Of a DNA stretch of 64,000 nucleotides, positions 1 through 10,815 are shown one piece after another (position 1 is the stretch's first letter; every line of letters begins with the position of its first letter). Both the position numbers and the translations under genes were made by a program. The notes under the pieces were generated by a model. That model was not told the DNA's origin and ran no database searches. It was given only the letters and a program-made list of their open reading frames with translations. The DNA is from Liolophura sinensis (lineage: Eukaryota > Mollusca > Polyplacophora > Chitonida > Chitonidae). The stretch spans positions 7,675,504 through 7,739,503 of the forward strand of contig NC_088298.1 in NCBI RefSeq assembly GCF_032854445.1. Direction: 5' to 3'.

Positions 1-320
1 TTCCCGAAATTGGTCTTGCGATTAATGAACGTAGAGGCCCATTGCGATACATATATTTAGCGATATGCTAGTGCTTGGTAAAAAAAAAGAAAAAAGAACA
101 CCCCTCACCCCCACCCCCACTCCAATAAAAAACAAAAACAAACAAACAAATAAAAAACAAAAACAAAACACACAAATCAGAAAGAGTTAATAAACTTTGA
201 AACATCTTTGCCAAAGACGAGGAAGTTGCTGATGATTTCGTGATGTTGGGAATCCTGTTCAATAGTATATATGATGATTAATAGCTGTTCATTGTTGCCT
301 TTCTTGTAGATGTGAGATAC
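1..320. other. No gene seen
   Basis: The stretch is AT-rich, with an A/C-rich low-complexity run at about 80-170. No exon with splice sites was found. It should be intron of the gene whose last three exons follow. Confidence 0.5.
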
Positions 321-458
321 TACACTCAAAATAATAAACTGTTTAATTTTAACAGAAAGTCTGTTATCTGAATGACGCTAGAATGTATTCTGTTATTATA
401 ACATAAATATGTGTCAGAATGAACATAACATCCTGTCAATCTAGCACAGTCAATGTTT

Positions 459-650
459 TTCTTGATTTATTTTATTTATTTGATTGGTGTTTTACACCGT
501 ATTCAAGAATATTTCACTTATATGACGGCGGAAAGCATTATGGTGGGAGGAACCGGGCAGAATCCGGGGGATACTCACGACCATCCACAGATTGCTGGCA
601 GACCATCCCACGTACTTCCAGTGAGGAAGGCAGCATGAGCCGGACTTCAT
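459..650 (-). mobile_element. SINE family A, truncated, minus orientation
   Basis: It starts with the reversed AT-rich tail, then the conserved 3' segment (reverse of TACGGCGTAAAACACCAATC), and runs into the body up to the reverse of the tRNA-related region (gagccggactt). The tRNA-like head is missing. It sits head-to-head with the next copy. Confidence 0.8.
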
Positions 651-654
651 CTTT

Positions 655-750
655 TATGTGGAACTCTCCCACCATAATGCTGGCCGCCGTCGTATAAGTC
701 AAATATTCTTGTGTACGGCGTAAAACACCAATCAAATAAATAAATAAATT
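655..750 (+). mobile_element. SINE family A, 3' part only
   Basis: It contains only the 3' third (TCCCACCATAATGCTGGCCG ... CGGCGTAAAACACCAATC and the AAATAAATAAA tail). Together with the copy at 459-650 it forms an inverted pair that could fold back on itself. Confidence 0.8.
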
Positions 751-894
751 TATGTTGAACTAATAGAATAGGTGCGTTATGTTTAATACAACAATCTACT
801 GGAATAACAGAATACATTTTAGCATCACTCAAACAACAGACTTTCTTTTAAATTTAATAGATAATTTTTTTGAGTGTACGTTTAATATTTTCAG

Positions 895-1051
895 AAGTGG
901 CCATAATGAGGATATACCACTAAAAGTGCTAGCCAGTGAAAGTAATGACCAAATGCCTGACCAGAGGTTACGGGGCTTACCCTATGAAACCGATGGACGA
1001 CCGAATGCGAGGCCGGACCATTGTGAACGCCGGTATTCATATAATAATGAG
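895..1051 (+). CDS. Upstream mucin paralog, cytoplasmic-tail exon (partial gene)
   Basis: This is an internal coding exon of a gene that begins left of the window. The acceptor is attttcag before 895 and the donor is GAG|gtaaag after 1051. It is 157 nt: one base completing a codon, then 52 codons (SGHNEDIPLK... ending ERRYSYNNE). The entry and exit phases (2 and 0) are the same as those of the mucin-gene exon at 56239-56392, and both exons are followed by homologous exons. The sequence is hydrophilic with no membrane segment, consistent with an intracellular tail. Direct residue similarity to its counterpart is weak and confined mainly to the end (ARPDHCERRYS against NPDRTAINGRY). The assignment rests mostly on position, phase and the next two exons. 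The SEA, EGF and membrane exons expected upstream lie outside the window. Confidence 0.7.
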
Positions 1052-2179
1052 GTAAAGACGCACTTTCATAAACTGAAAAGATTCTTAACAAGAAGCATGG
1101 TATAGTTCTGTTCTACAGTAAGCAGTAGGGCAAGTGGTTAATTTCCCAACAAATGATCTGATGTTTGTAAACTGCATTTAGAGCAACCTATGAATGTTTT
1201 AGATTCCTTTTGATCTTGCTAACTGGCGAAGTAAGTCTAATTCGACATGAACTGGGAGATGAGCACGCCAGTTGAATGTCCAAATCTGTATCCGCATGTA
1301 TAATATGGTTGAGTGGTTGAAAGGTGACAGGAGCTTTTTATTACCTACCCCATGGACCTTGAACATTGGACATGAAATTGTTTAAATGCAGTAGATATTA
1401 AATCTTTATATTTGAAGATCTGGTTAACACGTCTGACTAATGTACAATTTACTCCATATTAATGACTCGTTGTTCCGTATGATTTAGTCTTGTGTGTTGT
1501 ACACCTACATAAGCATGGTCCCTTGGCATTGCTTTCGTGATTGCATGCTTATGAGGAAAACATGTCATTATCCTGCTTAAGCCATGATGGTAAATTAACA
1601 ATATGCTGTATTTCACTGGTTTCGTGTGACACTGTCGTGTCTGCTCTAGTTTTAGTGTCAATGCTGTAAGTTGCATCATTGTCCACTAATCGCATCTGAG
1701 GTACAATCATGTTTTATTATATTCTAGCATGGTAAACGGTTTGAATATTGATTTCACTCAGTCATGTAGAACATACCCTGGATCTTTCCTACATCATTGA
1801 AAACTGTTAATTACTTCTCTTTACAGGATTCCGTCCTATTTTCGTACTTTGTATACTTTCTGAATTCTTTGGTAGTTTGTGCTAAAGGTCGTTTTGGGAA
1901 TTTGTCTTGGATCATTGACCCGTAACGTCCATCTTTGTTGACGAATGTCTGTTTCGACGCATATTTTCAGTACAAAAGAAATAAATAAGCAAAAAGGAGA
2001 ACATATTTACATAGTCAAAATGAATTTCTGCGGAATTACTTTGCTTATTATGGTAAGCTGTTCAGTCCATCAGCATTCATTGCAAGTTGCAGGATGTCAC
2101 CTCTGCAGACGTTTTGCGGAGAGTACGCGTTGTGATTGCTCTATCACTCTTACAGAGATGGTAATATAAACAAGCATGG
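1052..2179. other. Intron of the upstream paralog, left part
   Basis: No coding signal was found. A degenerate stretch at about 1540-1690 resembles the dispersed repeat seen at 14681-14970 and 54171-54534 (shared words such as CTGCTTAAGCCAT and GTGTGACACTGTCGT). The rest is AT-rich unique sequence. Confidence 0.4.
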
Positions 2180-2394
2180 GTTTATTTATTTGTTTGGTGT
2201 TTTACGTCGTACTCAAGAATATTTCATTTATATGATGGCGGCCAGGTTAATGGTGGGAGGAAACCGGGCAGGACACAGCTGACTATCCACAGGTTGCTGC
2301 CAGACCTTCCCACGTTCGGGCGGAGAGGAAGCCAGCATGAGTTGGACTTGAACTCACATTGACCGCATTAATGTAAGGCTCCTGGGTCATTGCG
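2180..2394 (-). mobile_element. SINE family A, minus orientation
   Basis: From the reversed tail at 2180 it runs through the body to reversed tRNA-related sequence (ggacttgaactcac, the reverse of the B-box region, then ggctcctgggtcatt). The extreme 5' head is missing. It lies in the intron of the upstream paralog. Confidence 0.85.
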
Positions 2395-2407
2395 AACAAA
2401 TATGGAC

Positions 2408-2769
2408 GTGAGTGAGTGAGTGCTTAGAGTTTCGCGTCGTACTCAACAATTTTTCAGTTATATGACGAGGAAGGAGTCCTTAGAGTACATGGATGTGTAC
2501 ATGTATGTGCCTCCTTGTTGTAGGACGGATTTCCACCACTCTTTTATCTAGTGCTGCTTCAATGAGACGACTTACCGAAGGCAAGTCAGTCGCCCCGACC
2601 GCGCCATTATAATGATACAGGTCAACCAGTCGTTGCACCATCCCGTTAATGCTGAAGGACAGGCCAGGAAGCTACTCTTTGAAGGTCTTATGTGTGACCC
2701 GACCAATGATTGACGCTGGATCTACCGCTCCATGAAGCAAACGCTTTAATAACTGAGCCATCGGGGCCG
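2408..2769 (-). mobile_element. SINE family C, full length, minus orientation
   Basis: This is a different tRNA-derived SINE. It begins with a GTGAG-type simple tail, has a body containing ACGACTTACCGAAGGCAAG, and ends with a reversed tRNA-like head (ACTGAGCCATCGGGGC; forward sense GCCCCGATGGCTCAGT). It follows the family A copy directly. Confidence 0.7.
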
Positions 2770-3084
2770 GTAGCATGGACGTGGATGCTCTAACTGTGTG
2801 CTTTGTCTCTGTGCTTGAGTCGACTGCCGTCGCTGCTTTGGTTGCGCTCTCCATACTGTAGTTTGCTATATTCTGGTATACAGAATTTTTTATGTCGCTG
2901 AATTTAATCTTGTTGTTCACGGCACAAGATGTAGCGTTTCTCGGTTGTCAGGTGTTTTCTTGGAGGATTGAAAACATCATTATTTTTGTAATAGTTGAAT
3001 ATTTTGAAACCTGCATAGATGGTTGGTAACATCGCTTTCTTTTGATTTAATTATCAAGAAATTGTTCTTTACCTCTATCTTCAG

Positions 3085-3231
3085 GGATACTTCCACGAAA
3101 ATTCACCCTCTGGGAGACAGAGAGTTAACTCGGAGATTTACGTACCTAGTGCACATGAGCCTCAGCATTACGAGGGCGTGGACGAGAAAACTCTGGCGCA
3201 TAATTTACTATCGATACAACCAGTGGGAAGG
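3085..3231 (+). CDS. Upstream mucin paralog, penultimate coding exon
   Basis: The exon is bounded by acceptor ctatcttcag and donor AGG|gtatgt. It is 147 nt, exactly 49 codons, phase 0 at both ends (GYFHENSPSG ... LLSIQPVGR). It aligns with the mucin-gene exon at 57915-58055 (47 codons, also phase 0/0): both have a Tyr near the start, an Arg-x-Asn around residue 14, PSxH, a Val/Leu-Asp-Glu, then NLxx(I/L)QP(V/I)G(R/K) at the exact 3' end. The match is clear enough to call the two genes paralogs. The tail is hydrophilic and probably cytoplasmic. The function of the conserved end motif is unknown to me. Confidence 0.85.
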
Positions 3232-3421
3232 GTATGTTGAGATCGCCAATCCTTTGTAATTTCAAGGGTCGCTTGAATAAGTAATAAAGAATACGAAGAG
3301 AGTTTCTTTATTGACTGCAATATTTTTCGGGTATAGAAAGAAGACCCCAGGGCGCGAGTTCATTTCAGAGCGGGGTCAAATGACAAACTCAAATTGTGTA
3401 CCAGTTAAATTATGTTTTCAG

Positions 3422-3454
3422 TTCACCATAGAGAGACCTAAGCTGAGACTTTAA
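3422..3454 (+). CDS. Upstream mucin paralog, last coding exon
   Basis: After acceptor tatgttttcag the sequence reads FTIERPKLRL and stops (TAA 3452-3454). The exon joins in phase 0 to the preceding one. The mucin gene ends the same way at 59156-59194 (CIIERPKFSFQI-stop). The similarity continues past the stop codon as DNA (agacgactgaccaatc against agacgaccagaaatca), so part of the 3' UTR is shared. No convincing poly(A) signal was found nearby. Confidence 0.85.
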   Translation, partial: FTIERPKLRL

Positions 3455-3623
3455 AAGACGACTGACCAATCGCCGTAAGTTGGACATTGTGCAAGGAGTA
3501 AGTAACCTACCTAAGTGAAAGATTCACGAATACATAGAATTCACAAACCTTACGTTGCTTAGCACCCTATTCTACTGAAAATAGCGCGAGGTAACTTATT
3601 GATGAACAAGTCTCATTAAGTGC

Positions 3624-3860
3624 TGGGCCTCCGTGGCTCAGTAGGTTAGCGTGCTAGCGCAGCGTAATGATGTAAGTCAAGTCAATGAGTTTAGGTCCAG
3701 CTCATGCTGAATTCCTTTCCGGCTGTAAGTGGGAAGGTCTTCTGCAACCTTTGGATGGGCGTGTTTCCTCCTGGCTCTGCTCTGTTTTCTCCCACCATAA
3801 TGCAACTGCCGTCGAACAAAAGAAATATTCTGGAGTTGCTACCAATCAAAGAAATCAAAC
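3624..3860 (+). mobile_element. SINE family A, nearly full length
   Basis: It starts with the tRNA-like head GGGCCTCCGTGGCTCAGTAG (A-box region) and has the body words CCAGCTCATGCTG and TCCCACCATAATGC, with a degraded 3' end. It lies just beyond the end of the upstream paralog and may be in its 3' UTR. Confidence 0.8.
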
Positions 3861-4391
3861 ACAAGAAATATTTCCGGTCATTCCCAATTGTTGCTGATGT
3901 TACACAGACAGGAACCCATCACGCCACAGAGAGGGGATATACGGTCACAAATGAGGCTGTGCTAAAACCTTTGACAGCAAACTTAGCTCAGCCATTCTTG
4001 TGGCTGGGCCAGTCTCGTTCAACGTAGCATCATAAATACATCAATAGGACAAGACCGAAGAATTTTGGTTTAAACGTCCAGTTTACCGAATTAGATGAAA
4101 TGAAATTGTCCCTGATTACTTAGAATGTAGCTCAAATTATTGCCTTTTTTATAATACGAGTCTACTTGTAGAGTCTATCTGTGTAGAGTTAAAATCATTC
4201 TGTGATTTTGAAAAAGTTATAGAGCGAAGCGCATTATTATTTTTAGGAACTTTATTATCGTGTTTGAACGGTAAGACGTGCACAGATGCACGTGGCGTCA
4301 CAATGATATTTTGTGAAAGGTTATTGTGTCTACTATCCTAAAATCATGGTCAGATTCGTTGATCACTTTTTTTGCCATCAATCTCCGGTAT

Positions 4392-4445
4392 AGCCTCTTC
4401 GCTCTTTCAGCGAAGGACATTTATACGTAAGCTAACGAAGAGGCT
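4392..4445. repeat. Short hairpin
   Basis: AGCCTCTTCG near 4392 is repeated inverted as CGAAGAGGCT near 4436, with a second small inverted pair inside (cgctctttcagcg). It is short and of no known role. Confidence 0.35.
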
Positions 4446-4555
4446 GTTTTTGATGTCAGATCAGTGATACCTATTAAAAACCGTTATACATCATTAAGCG
4501 TGCCAGTTCTTTTCTGTAAGATTGTCTTGATACATCTGGAAGAGTGGGAACTGGG

Positions 4556-4816
4556 CACTCAAAAAATTAATCTGTTGATTTTAACAGAAAGTTTGTTATC
4601 TGAGTGTTGCTAGCGTGTATTCTGTTATTCTGTTATTATAACGCAATATTGTGTCTTTAACATAATGTCCTGTTAGTTCAATAGAATCTTTATGTTGAAT
4701 TAATAGAATACGCATGTTATATTTGACAGAATAATCTGTTGGAATAGCAGAATACATTCTAGCATCAATCAAAAAACAAAATTTCTGTTAAACTTAAGAG
4801 ATTCAGTTTTTGATGT
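4556..4816. mobile_element. MITE with ACACTCAAA termini, uninterrupted copy
   Basis: It matches both halves of the copy at 321-878 without the SINE insertion (CTGTTATTATAAC, TTATGTTGAATTAATAGAAT, GGAATAGCAGAATACATT). The left end reads CACTCAAAAAATTAA and the right end is a degraded inverse of it. Confidence 0.75.
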
Positions 4817-6175
4817 CGCGGCTGGCTGATTTATCTGGCCGTTTATCTTTCAGTCGCTAGATTACTCTGGCTTGAATCATTATGCTGTAGTGTTTTGCTT
4901 TGTATTTGGGCATATGCCAGGATTCTGCTAGACTCAGTGGACTAGAACAGATCTTTGTACATTTTCATGTTTATTAAATGTAATAACTAGTCAACATTTT
5001 GAGTAATGTTTAAATTGTTTTTCTTTCTTTTGTTTCAGAGTTTGACATTTTGACAGATTGGCAGTGTCAGATATTCTAGTAACCTTTCCCACTAGTACAT
5101 TGTCAAGCGCGTACCTTACCAACTGCAACAACTGACATATGTATATTTTATATACTGAACTATTTTATATGATCAAGCTGCAAGCCATAAATATGCGAAA
5201 CATATTTTCTGTGATCCTTGAAACAGAACACTCAGTGTTATTAGAACCGAATGTTCATAGACTCATGTCCAATCATAAATCCAGATGTATACGTATTCCT
5301 CATGTAGGTAATTATTTATTTTATTTTATAAGGAACTAGTATAAGATTAACCTTATAAGACACAGAATTAAGTAAGTTTATGAAGGTGCTGAATTTTTTT
5401 TTTATGAATGTATATATTTTTTGGCATTTTGATATAACCATTATTGGCTTTATCAGTGTCGCTTTAATTTTGTATTCGCGCCTTTTATTACGTTTTTCTT
5501 GGTCTGTGTCAATTATGACTTCCGCTCTATGTTTGTCTGCTTTATTTAATATGTGGTCATAAAACAAGAAATACTGACAGAGATGAATTGAACAATAACA
5601 AAACCTTTATTGGAGGACAACTTTATTGTCACCGTAGTCCATGTTCGGTAAAAAAAAGCAGTTATATATTTCGGATGGCTCGTTGAATGTCTGGTCCAAT
5701 ATATTCATTAACTGTCAGTATTATGTGTTCATGGTTAGGCATTGATCCATTCCTATCAGAAAAATATATTAGGCTACGACAGTGTATATGGATGTTTTGC
5801 TCATTTACGAGGGAAATAGATGGAAATTTTATGTAAATGGACAGTGGATGGGCCACGTAGCCAAGTGTAAACGAATACCATTATAAGAAAGGCCTTAATA
5901 ATAACGTTTGTTTCAATTTTCAGCTGTCATTTATAGAAGTATATTTTTATGAGAATTCCTCATAAAAGTATTAATATTTGTTGAACACGTATACGTCGTT
6001 GAATGTAAATTATATGTAATAAAATACATCGACAATTTGTACAAAAGTGTGTATAAGTTGAATGAGTTGTAAAGTTTAAGAAAAAGAAGCGTGAATTTCA
6101 TGCTATGCGATATGAAAAAACTATGTTTTGATATTTTGTTCTGACCGTAAGACCTTTGCTTCACTCTGTGTTTGC
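4817..6175. other. No gene seen
   Basis: The stretch is AT-rich with only short open frames and no supporting splice sites. A few words near 4860-5000 recall the dispersed repeat at 54171-54534, too weakly to call. Confidence 0.4.
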
Positions 6176-6660
6176 AATGGCCGAGTGGTTGCGTGCTAGA
6201 GCAGCAGAATGACTCAGTAGCCTCTCCATCGCTTGGGTGATCTCATGGTTAGAGCGTCCACCTCAAAGTTGGGATACCTAGGATCAAAACCGGTTGGAGA
6301 CTTTAAAAATTAGTACTTGCTGCTGCCTCCCTTGTCGTTCAGCACAGAGGGTTTAGCGCATGGAACCATGAGCATGGCTAGTTGCCCCGGGGTCAGTATA
6401 ATGTGACTAGGCGGTGTGTCATGTTTGGTGTCTTCGGCATGATACTTCCGTGGCGGCAACAATCTTGGCACAATAAAACACAGTATATGTACACACACCT
6501 AAGGACTCTTCTTGGTCATATAAAAATTGTCAAAGACGTAAAAACCCAAGCTGGTTTCCTTGAGTTCCGCTTTGTTCCTTCTCACCATAATATTGGCCGC
6601 CGTCGAATAAGTAAAATATTTTTAAATGCAACGTAAAACACTAATCAAATAAATAAACAA
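6176..6660 (+). mobile_element. SINE family A interrupted by a family B SINE
   Basis: A family A head (CAATGGCCGAGTGGTTGCGTG, then AGTAGCCTCTCCATCGC) is at 6176-6232. A family A 3' end (CACCATAATATTGGCCGCCG, tail ATCAAATAAATAAAC) is at 6545-6660. A family B SINE lies between them, and part of the host body is missing. Confidence 0.65.
6235..6540 (+). mobile_element. SINE family B, nested copy
   Basis: A tRNA-like head (GGTGATCTCATGGTTAGAGC ... GGATCAAAACC) leads into the family B body with CAGTATAATGTGACTAGG and GGTGTCTTCGGCATGATAC. The same words appear at 17110-17369. Confidence 0.8.
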
Positions 6661-7342
6661 ATTGTATTCTATCCTGTGGATGGCTGTGGAGGAACCTTGA
6701 TTCCTGACTTTTTTCCTTTTATTGCAAATCCAGCCACTGCGAAAATTAAACTCTTTTCAGCTTTATTGGCTGAAACATTTAATATACCGTATATGTGAAG
6801 AAATTCAACAGTACACCACTTTTAACTTTGGACCTATCATACATGAACCGGCATTCAGTTGATACTCGGCTATTTACCAGTTAAAAGGTGTCTTGTACAA
6901 TAGAGATTAGTGATATAAATTTGACTCTGATCAGGTACGCCGGTCATTGTCATACAGGGATGCTTACACACTTAGGAAAAGGACAATGTGCACAAAATGT
7001 GCTTCGGTGGAGTCCTAAATCCAATCCAATTTTATGGTACAGTTTAAGTGACTGAAAATGCTCACCTCTAGGCATGTATGTTCTTTACCGGTACATCCGA
7101 AAGTCCCTTTTTATATTACACCAGAAGTTTTTTTTTTTTGAACTCCTTAGATGCATACACCAAATTGGCATTTTTATGGGTAAAAAATAGTTCATTCTTT
7201 GCAATGAAGTAATCGGTAACTTTATGTTATTTTAATGCAAACGAAGGGACTGTTTAGTACAGGCTTCCTGTAGATTTTGCTTCACTGAATGAGAAACGCC
7301 CCCCTGCATGCAATGCTTTTCATTTACCTTGTATGTAACAGA
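6661..7342. other. No gene seen
   Basis: AT-rich sequence without recognisable repeat or exon. Confidence 0.4.
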
Positions 7343-7530
7343 ATTTATTTATTTATTTGATTGGTGTTTTACGCCGTACTCAAGAATATTTCACTTATAT
7401 ACGACGGCGGCCACCATTATAGTGGGAGGAAATCTGGCAGAGCCCGGGGGAAACCCACAATCATCCGCAGGTTGCTGGCAGACATTTCCACTTAAAACCG
7501 GAGAGAAAGCCTGCATGAACTTTGAATCCT
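7343..7530 (-). mobile_element. SINE family A, first of three in tandem
   Basis: Reversed tail, 3' segment and body, truncated at TTTGAATCCTGTAAAAAATT. The same truncation point is shared by the next copy. Confidence 0.85.
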
Positions 7531-7546
7531 GTAAAAAATTGTTGAA

Positions 7547-7732
7547 TTATTTATTTATTTATTTGGTTAGTATTTTACTCAGTAATCAAGAATGTTTAAC
7601 TAATACAACGGCGGCCAGCAATATGATGGAAGGAAACCGGACGTGGCCCGGAAGAAACCCACGACCGTCCGCATGTTGCTGGAAGACATTCCCACGTACA
7701 ACCGGAGAGGATGCCAGCACGAGATTTGAATC
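7547..7732 (-). mobile_element. SINE family A, second of three in tandem
   Basis: It has the same orientation, the same extent and the same 3' junction (tttgaatcatttaaaaaaatcgttgaat) as the copy before it. This points to local tandem duplication of about 204 bp rather than independent insertion. Confidence 0.85.
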
Positions 7733-7753
7733 ATTTAAAAAAATCGTTGAATG

Positions 7754-7800
7754 TTTTATTTATTTATTTGATAGGTGTTTTATGCCGTACTCAATATTTC
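7754..7800 (-). mobile_element. SINE family A, third tandem fragment
   Basis: Only the reversed tail and first 30 bases of the 3' segment are present (GGTGTTTTATGCCGTACTCA). Confidence 0.7.
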
Positions 7801-8520
7801 GTTTAATAACTGGGCACAGCCCGTGAAAAAACAACAACAAAACTGGACGAATCGATTAAAGCCAGAAACTAATACAGAAAACGATACGATGCATGCATTT
7901 AAAGATTTTAAGGTACATGATGAATACTCATTTCAAGGCGTCGCTTGTCACGAACCACTTGATGTGTTTCTTACAGTACTTGGTCTATACATTAAGATTC
8001 ATTAAAGAAGATCAAGGTCAACACGAACGCTCCTTTGAACATAGATAATTTCACCACATACCATGCACTTCTAGCAAGTTCGTGCAAGCCGTGAACATCA
8101 CGTCCATTTGTAATACCCATCCCGTTAGACAGGCGTTGTTCAGATGCCGTGAATGTGTACATGCAAACGGGTGACGGCTTGTTATGGTGAACTATCTTCT
8201 GGACCACCACTTTTGTCACGTTTTGTTCAACGAGTTGCAAAGACTGGATCGGAACTCTTAAATACCGTCACCCTTGCTATCTTTACTTTTAGTGACAAGA
8301 ACATAACTTAACGTAAGTCAAATTGTATTAGTGCCTTGTAAAATCTTTTGTAAAATCTCACCCCCAGAGTCATTAGGGCGTGTCAAGGAAACGAAAAAAG
8401 AAAAGGTATGTCCTTTACTATACATGTAATAGTTTACACATTTTCTAAATTTACCTGTAACGAAACGTTACAAACAACTATGTGTAAATATTTTCCACCT
8501 GTTGCAAATTTACACATCCA

Positions 8521-10815
8521 CAGTGACGTGCATCAATGATACACAAATTGTGTCCTTCATACACATCTCACTGAGAATGTGATACACAAAATGTGTGGCA
8601 CTGATACACATCTCATTGTCATCGTGTGACACAATTTGTGTAGCACTGATACACATTTCATTGTGAACGTGATACACAAAATGTGTAGCACTAACACACA
8701 TCTCTTGTGAACGTTATACAAAAATTGTGTGGCACTAATACACATCTCATTGTCATTGTGTTACACAACTTGTGTGTCATTAATACACATCTCATTGTCA
8801 ATGTGTTACACAAATTGTGTGGCACTTATACACATTTCATAGTGAAGATAATACACAAAATGGGTGGCACTAATACACATCTCATTGTCATCTTGTTACA
8901 CAAATTGTGTCCTTTATACACATCTCATTGAGAATGTGATACACAAAATGTGTGGCACTGATACACATCTCATTGTCATCGTGTGACACAATTTGTGTAG
9001 CACTGATACACATTTCATCGTGAACGTGATACACAAAATGTGTAGCACTAACACACATCTCTTGTGAACGTGATACAAAAATTGGGTGGCACTAATACAC
9101 ATCTCATTGTTAACGTGATATTCAAATTGTGTGTCATTAATACACATCTCATTGTCAATGTGTTACACAAATTGTGTGGCACTTATACACATTTCATAGT
9201 GAAGATAATACACAAATGGGTGGCACTAATACACATCTCATTGTCATCTTGTCACACAAATTGTGTGGTATTGATATACATCTCACTGTGACTGTGACAC
9301 ACAAATTGCGTGGCACTGATACACATCTCATTGTTAACGTGATAGAAAAATTGTGTGTCATTTATACACATCTGACTGTCATCGTGTTATACAAACGGTC
9401 TGTCAATTATATACTTCTTATCATTATCGTGTTACGCACATTGTGTATCACTGATACACATCTCATTGTTAACGTGATAGACAAATTGTATGTCATTTAT
9501 ACACATCTGACTGTCATTGTGTTATACAAACGGTCTGTCATTTATATACATCTTATTATTATCATGTTACACACATTGTGTGTCACTGATACACATCTCA
9601 TTGTCAACATGTTACACAAATTTTGTGGCATTGATACACATCTCATTGTCAACATGTTACACAAATTTTGTGGCATTGATACACATCTCATTGTCATCGT
9701 GTTACACAAATTGTGTGCTATTAATACATATCTCACTGTGAAGGTAATACATAAATTCCGTGGCACTGATTCACATCTTATTGTCATCGTGTTATGCAAA
9801 TTGTGTAGCACTAATACACATCTCATTGTCATTGTGTTACACAACTTGTGTGTCATTGATACACATCTCACTGTGAACGTGATACACAAATTATGTGGCA
9901 CTAATAACACATCTCATTGTTAACATGATACACAAATTGTGTGTGATTGAAACACATCTGATTGTCATCGTGTTACACCAAATGTGTATCATTTATATAC
10001 ATCTTATTATTATCGTGTTTCTCAAATTGTCTGTCACTGATACACATCTCATTGTCATCGTGTTACACAAATTGCATGGCACTGATACACATCTTATTGT
10101 TATCGTGTGACACGAATTGTGTGTGATTAATACACATCTCATTGTCATCGTGTTACGCAAATTGTGTGGCAGTAAAACACATCTGTTTGTGAATGTGATA
10201 CACAAATTTTGTGGGATTGATACACAATTAATTTTTATCGTGTGACACAATTTGTGTAGCACTGATACACATTTCATTGTGGACGTGATACAGAAAATGT
10301 GTAGCCGTAACACACATCTCCTTGTGAACATGATACACAGATTGTGTCGCACTGATACAGATCTCATTTTCATCGTGTTACGCAAATTGTGTGGCACTGA
10401 TACACACCTTATTGTGAACGTGATACCCAAATTGTGTGGCATTGATACACATTTCATTGTGAACGTGATACACAAATTGTGTGACACTCATACACATTTT
10501 ATTGTGAATGTGATACACAAAATGTGTGGCACTAATACACATCTCACTGTTAACGTGATACTCAAATTGTGTGTCATTGATACACATCGCATTGTCATCG
10601 TGTTATCCAAATTGTGTAGCATTGTATACATATCTCATTGTGAACGTGATACACAAATTGTGTGGCACTGATACACATCTCATTGTTATCGTGTTGCACT
10701 ATTCGTGTAACATTTATACACATCTCATTGAACGTGATACACAGATTGTTTGGTACTGATGCACATCTCAAATTACACAATATATGTGCACTGCTGGTAC
10801 ACAAGTTGTGTAGAC
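8521..10815. repeat. 45-bp minisatellite array with higher-order units
   Basis: About 51 copies of a 45-bp unit built from ACACAAATTGTGTGGCACTG, ATACACATCTCATTGTCATC and GTGTT. Each unit has a near-palindrome, ACACAAATTGTGT. Because 45 is divisible by 3, long frames stay open on both strands, but there is no start context, signal peptide or splice site and I do not call a gene. Eight-unit blocks repeat at 357 bp (8542-8898 and 8899-9255) and a three-unit block repeats at 135 bp (about 9314 and 9449). Confidence 0.95.

Larger units (their letters stand above)
321..878. mobile_element. MITE with ACACTCAAA termini, split by SINEs
   Basis: The termini are inverted: TACACTCAAA at 321-330 and TTTGAGTGTA at 869-878, with a flanking TA. 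The internal sequence matches a second copy at 4556-4816 on both sides of an insertion. The insertion at about 459-750 is a pair of SINE fragments, so this MITE is older than that insertion. Its right end lies 16 bp from the first base of the downstream exon at 895. Confidence 0.75.

Noticed and set aside
9174..9923. Open frames of up to about 250 codons in the 45-bp array on both strands
   Set aside because: The unit length is divisible by three, so frames stay open by construction. There is no signal of coding outside the repeat.
8521..10815. CRISPR array
   Set aside because: The units are contiguous diverged repeats without unique spacers, and the genome is eukaryotic.
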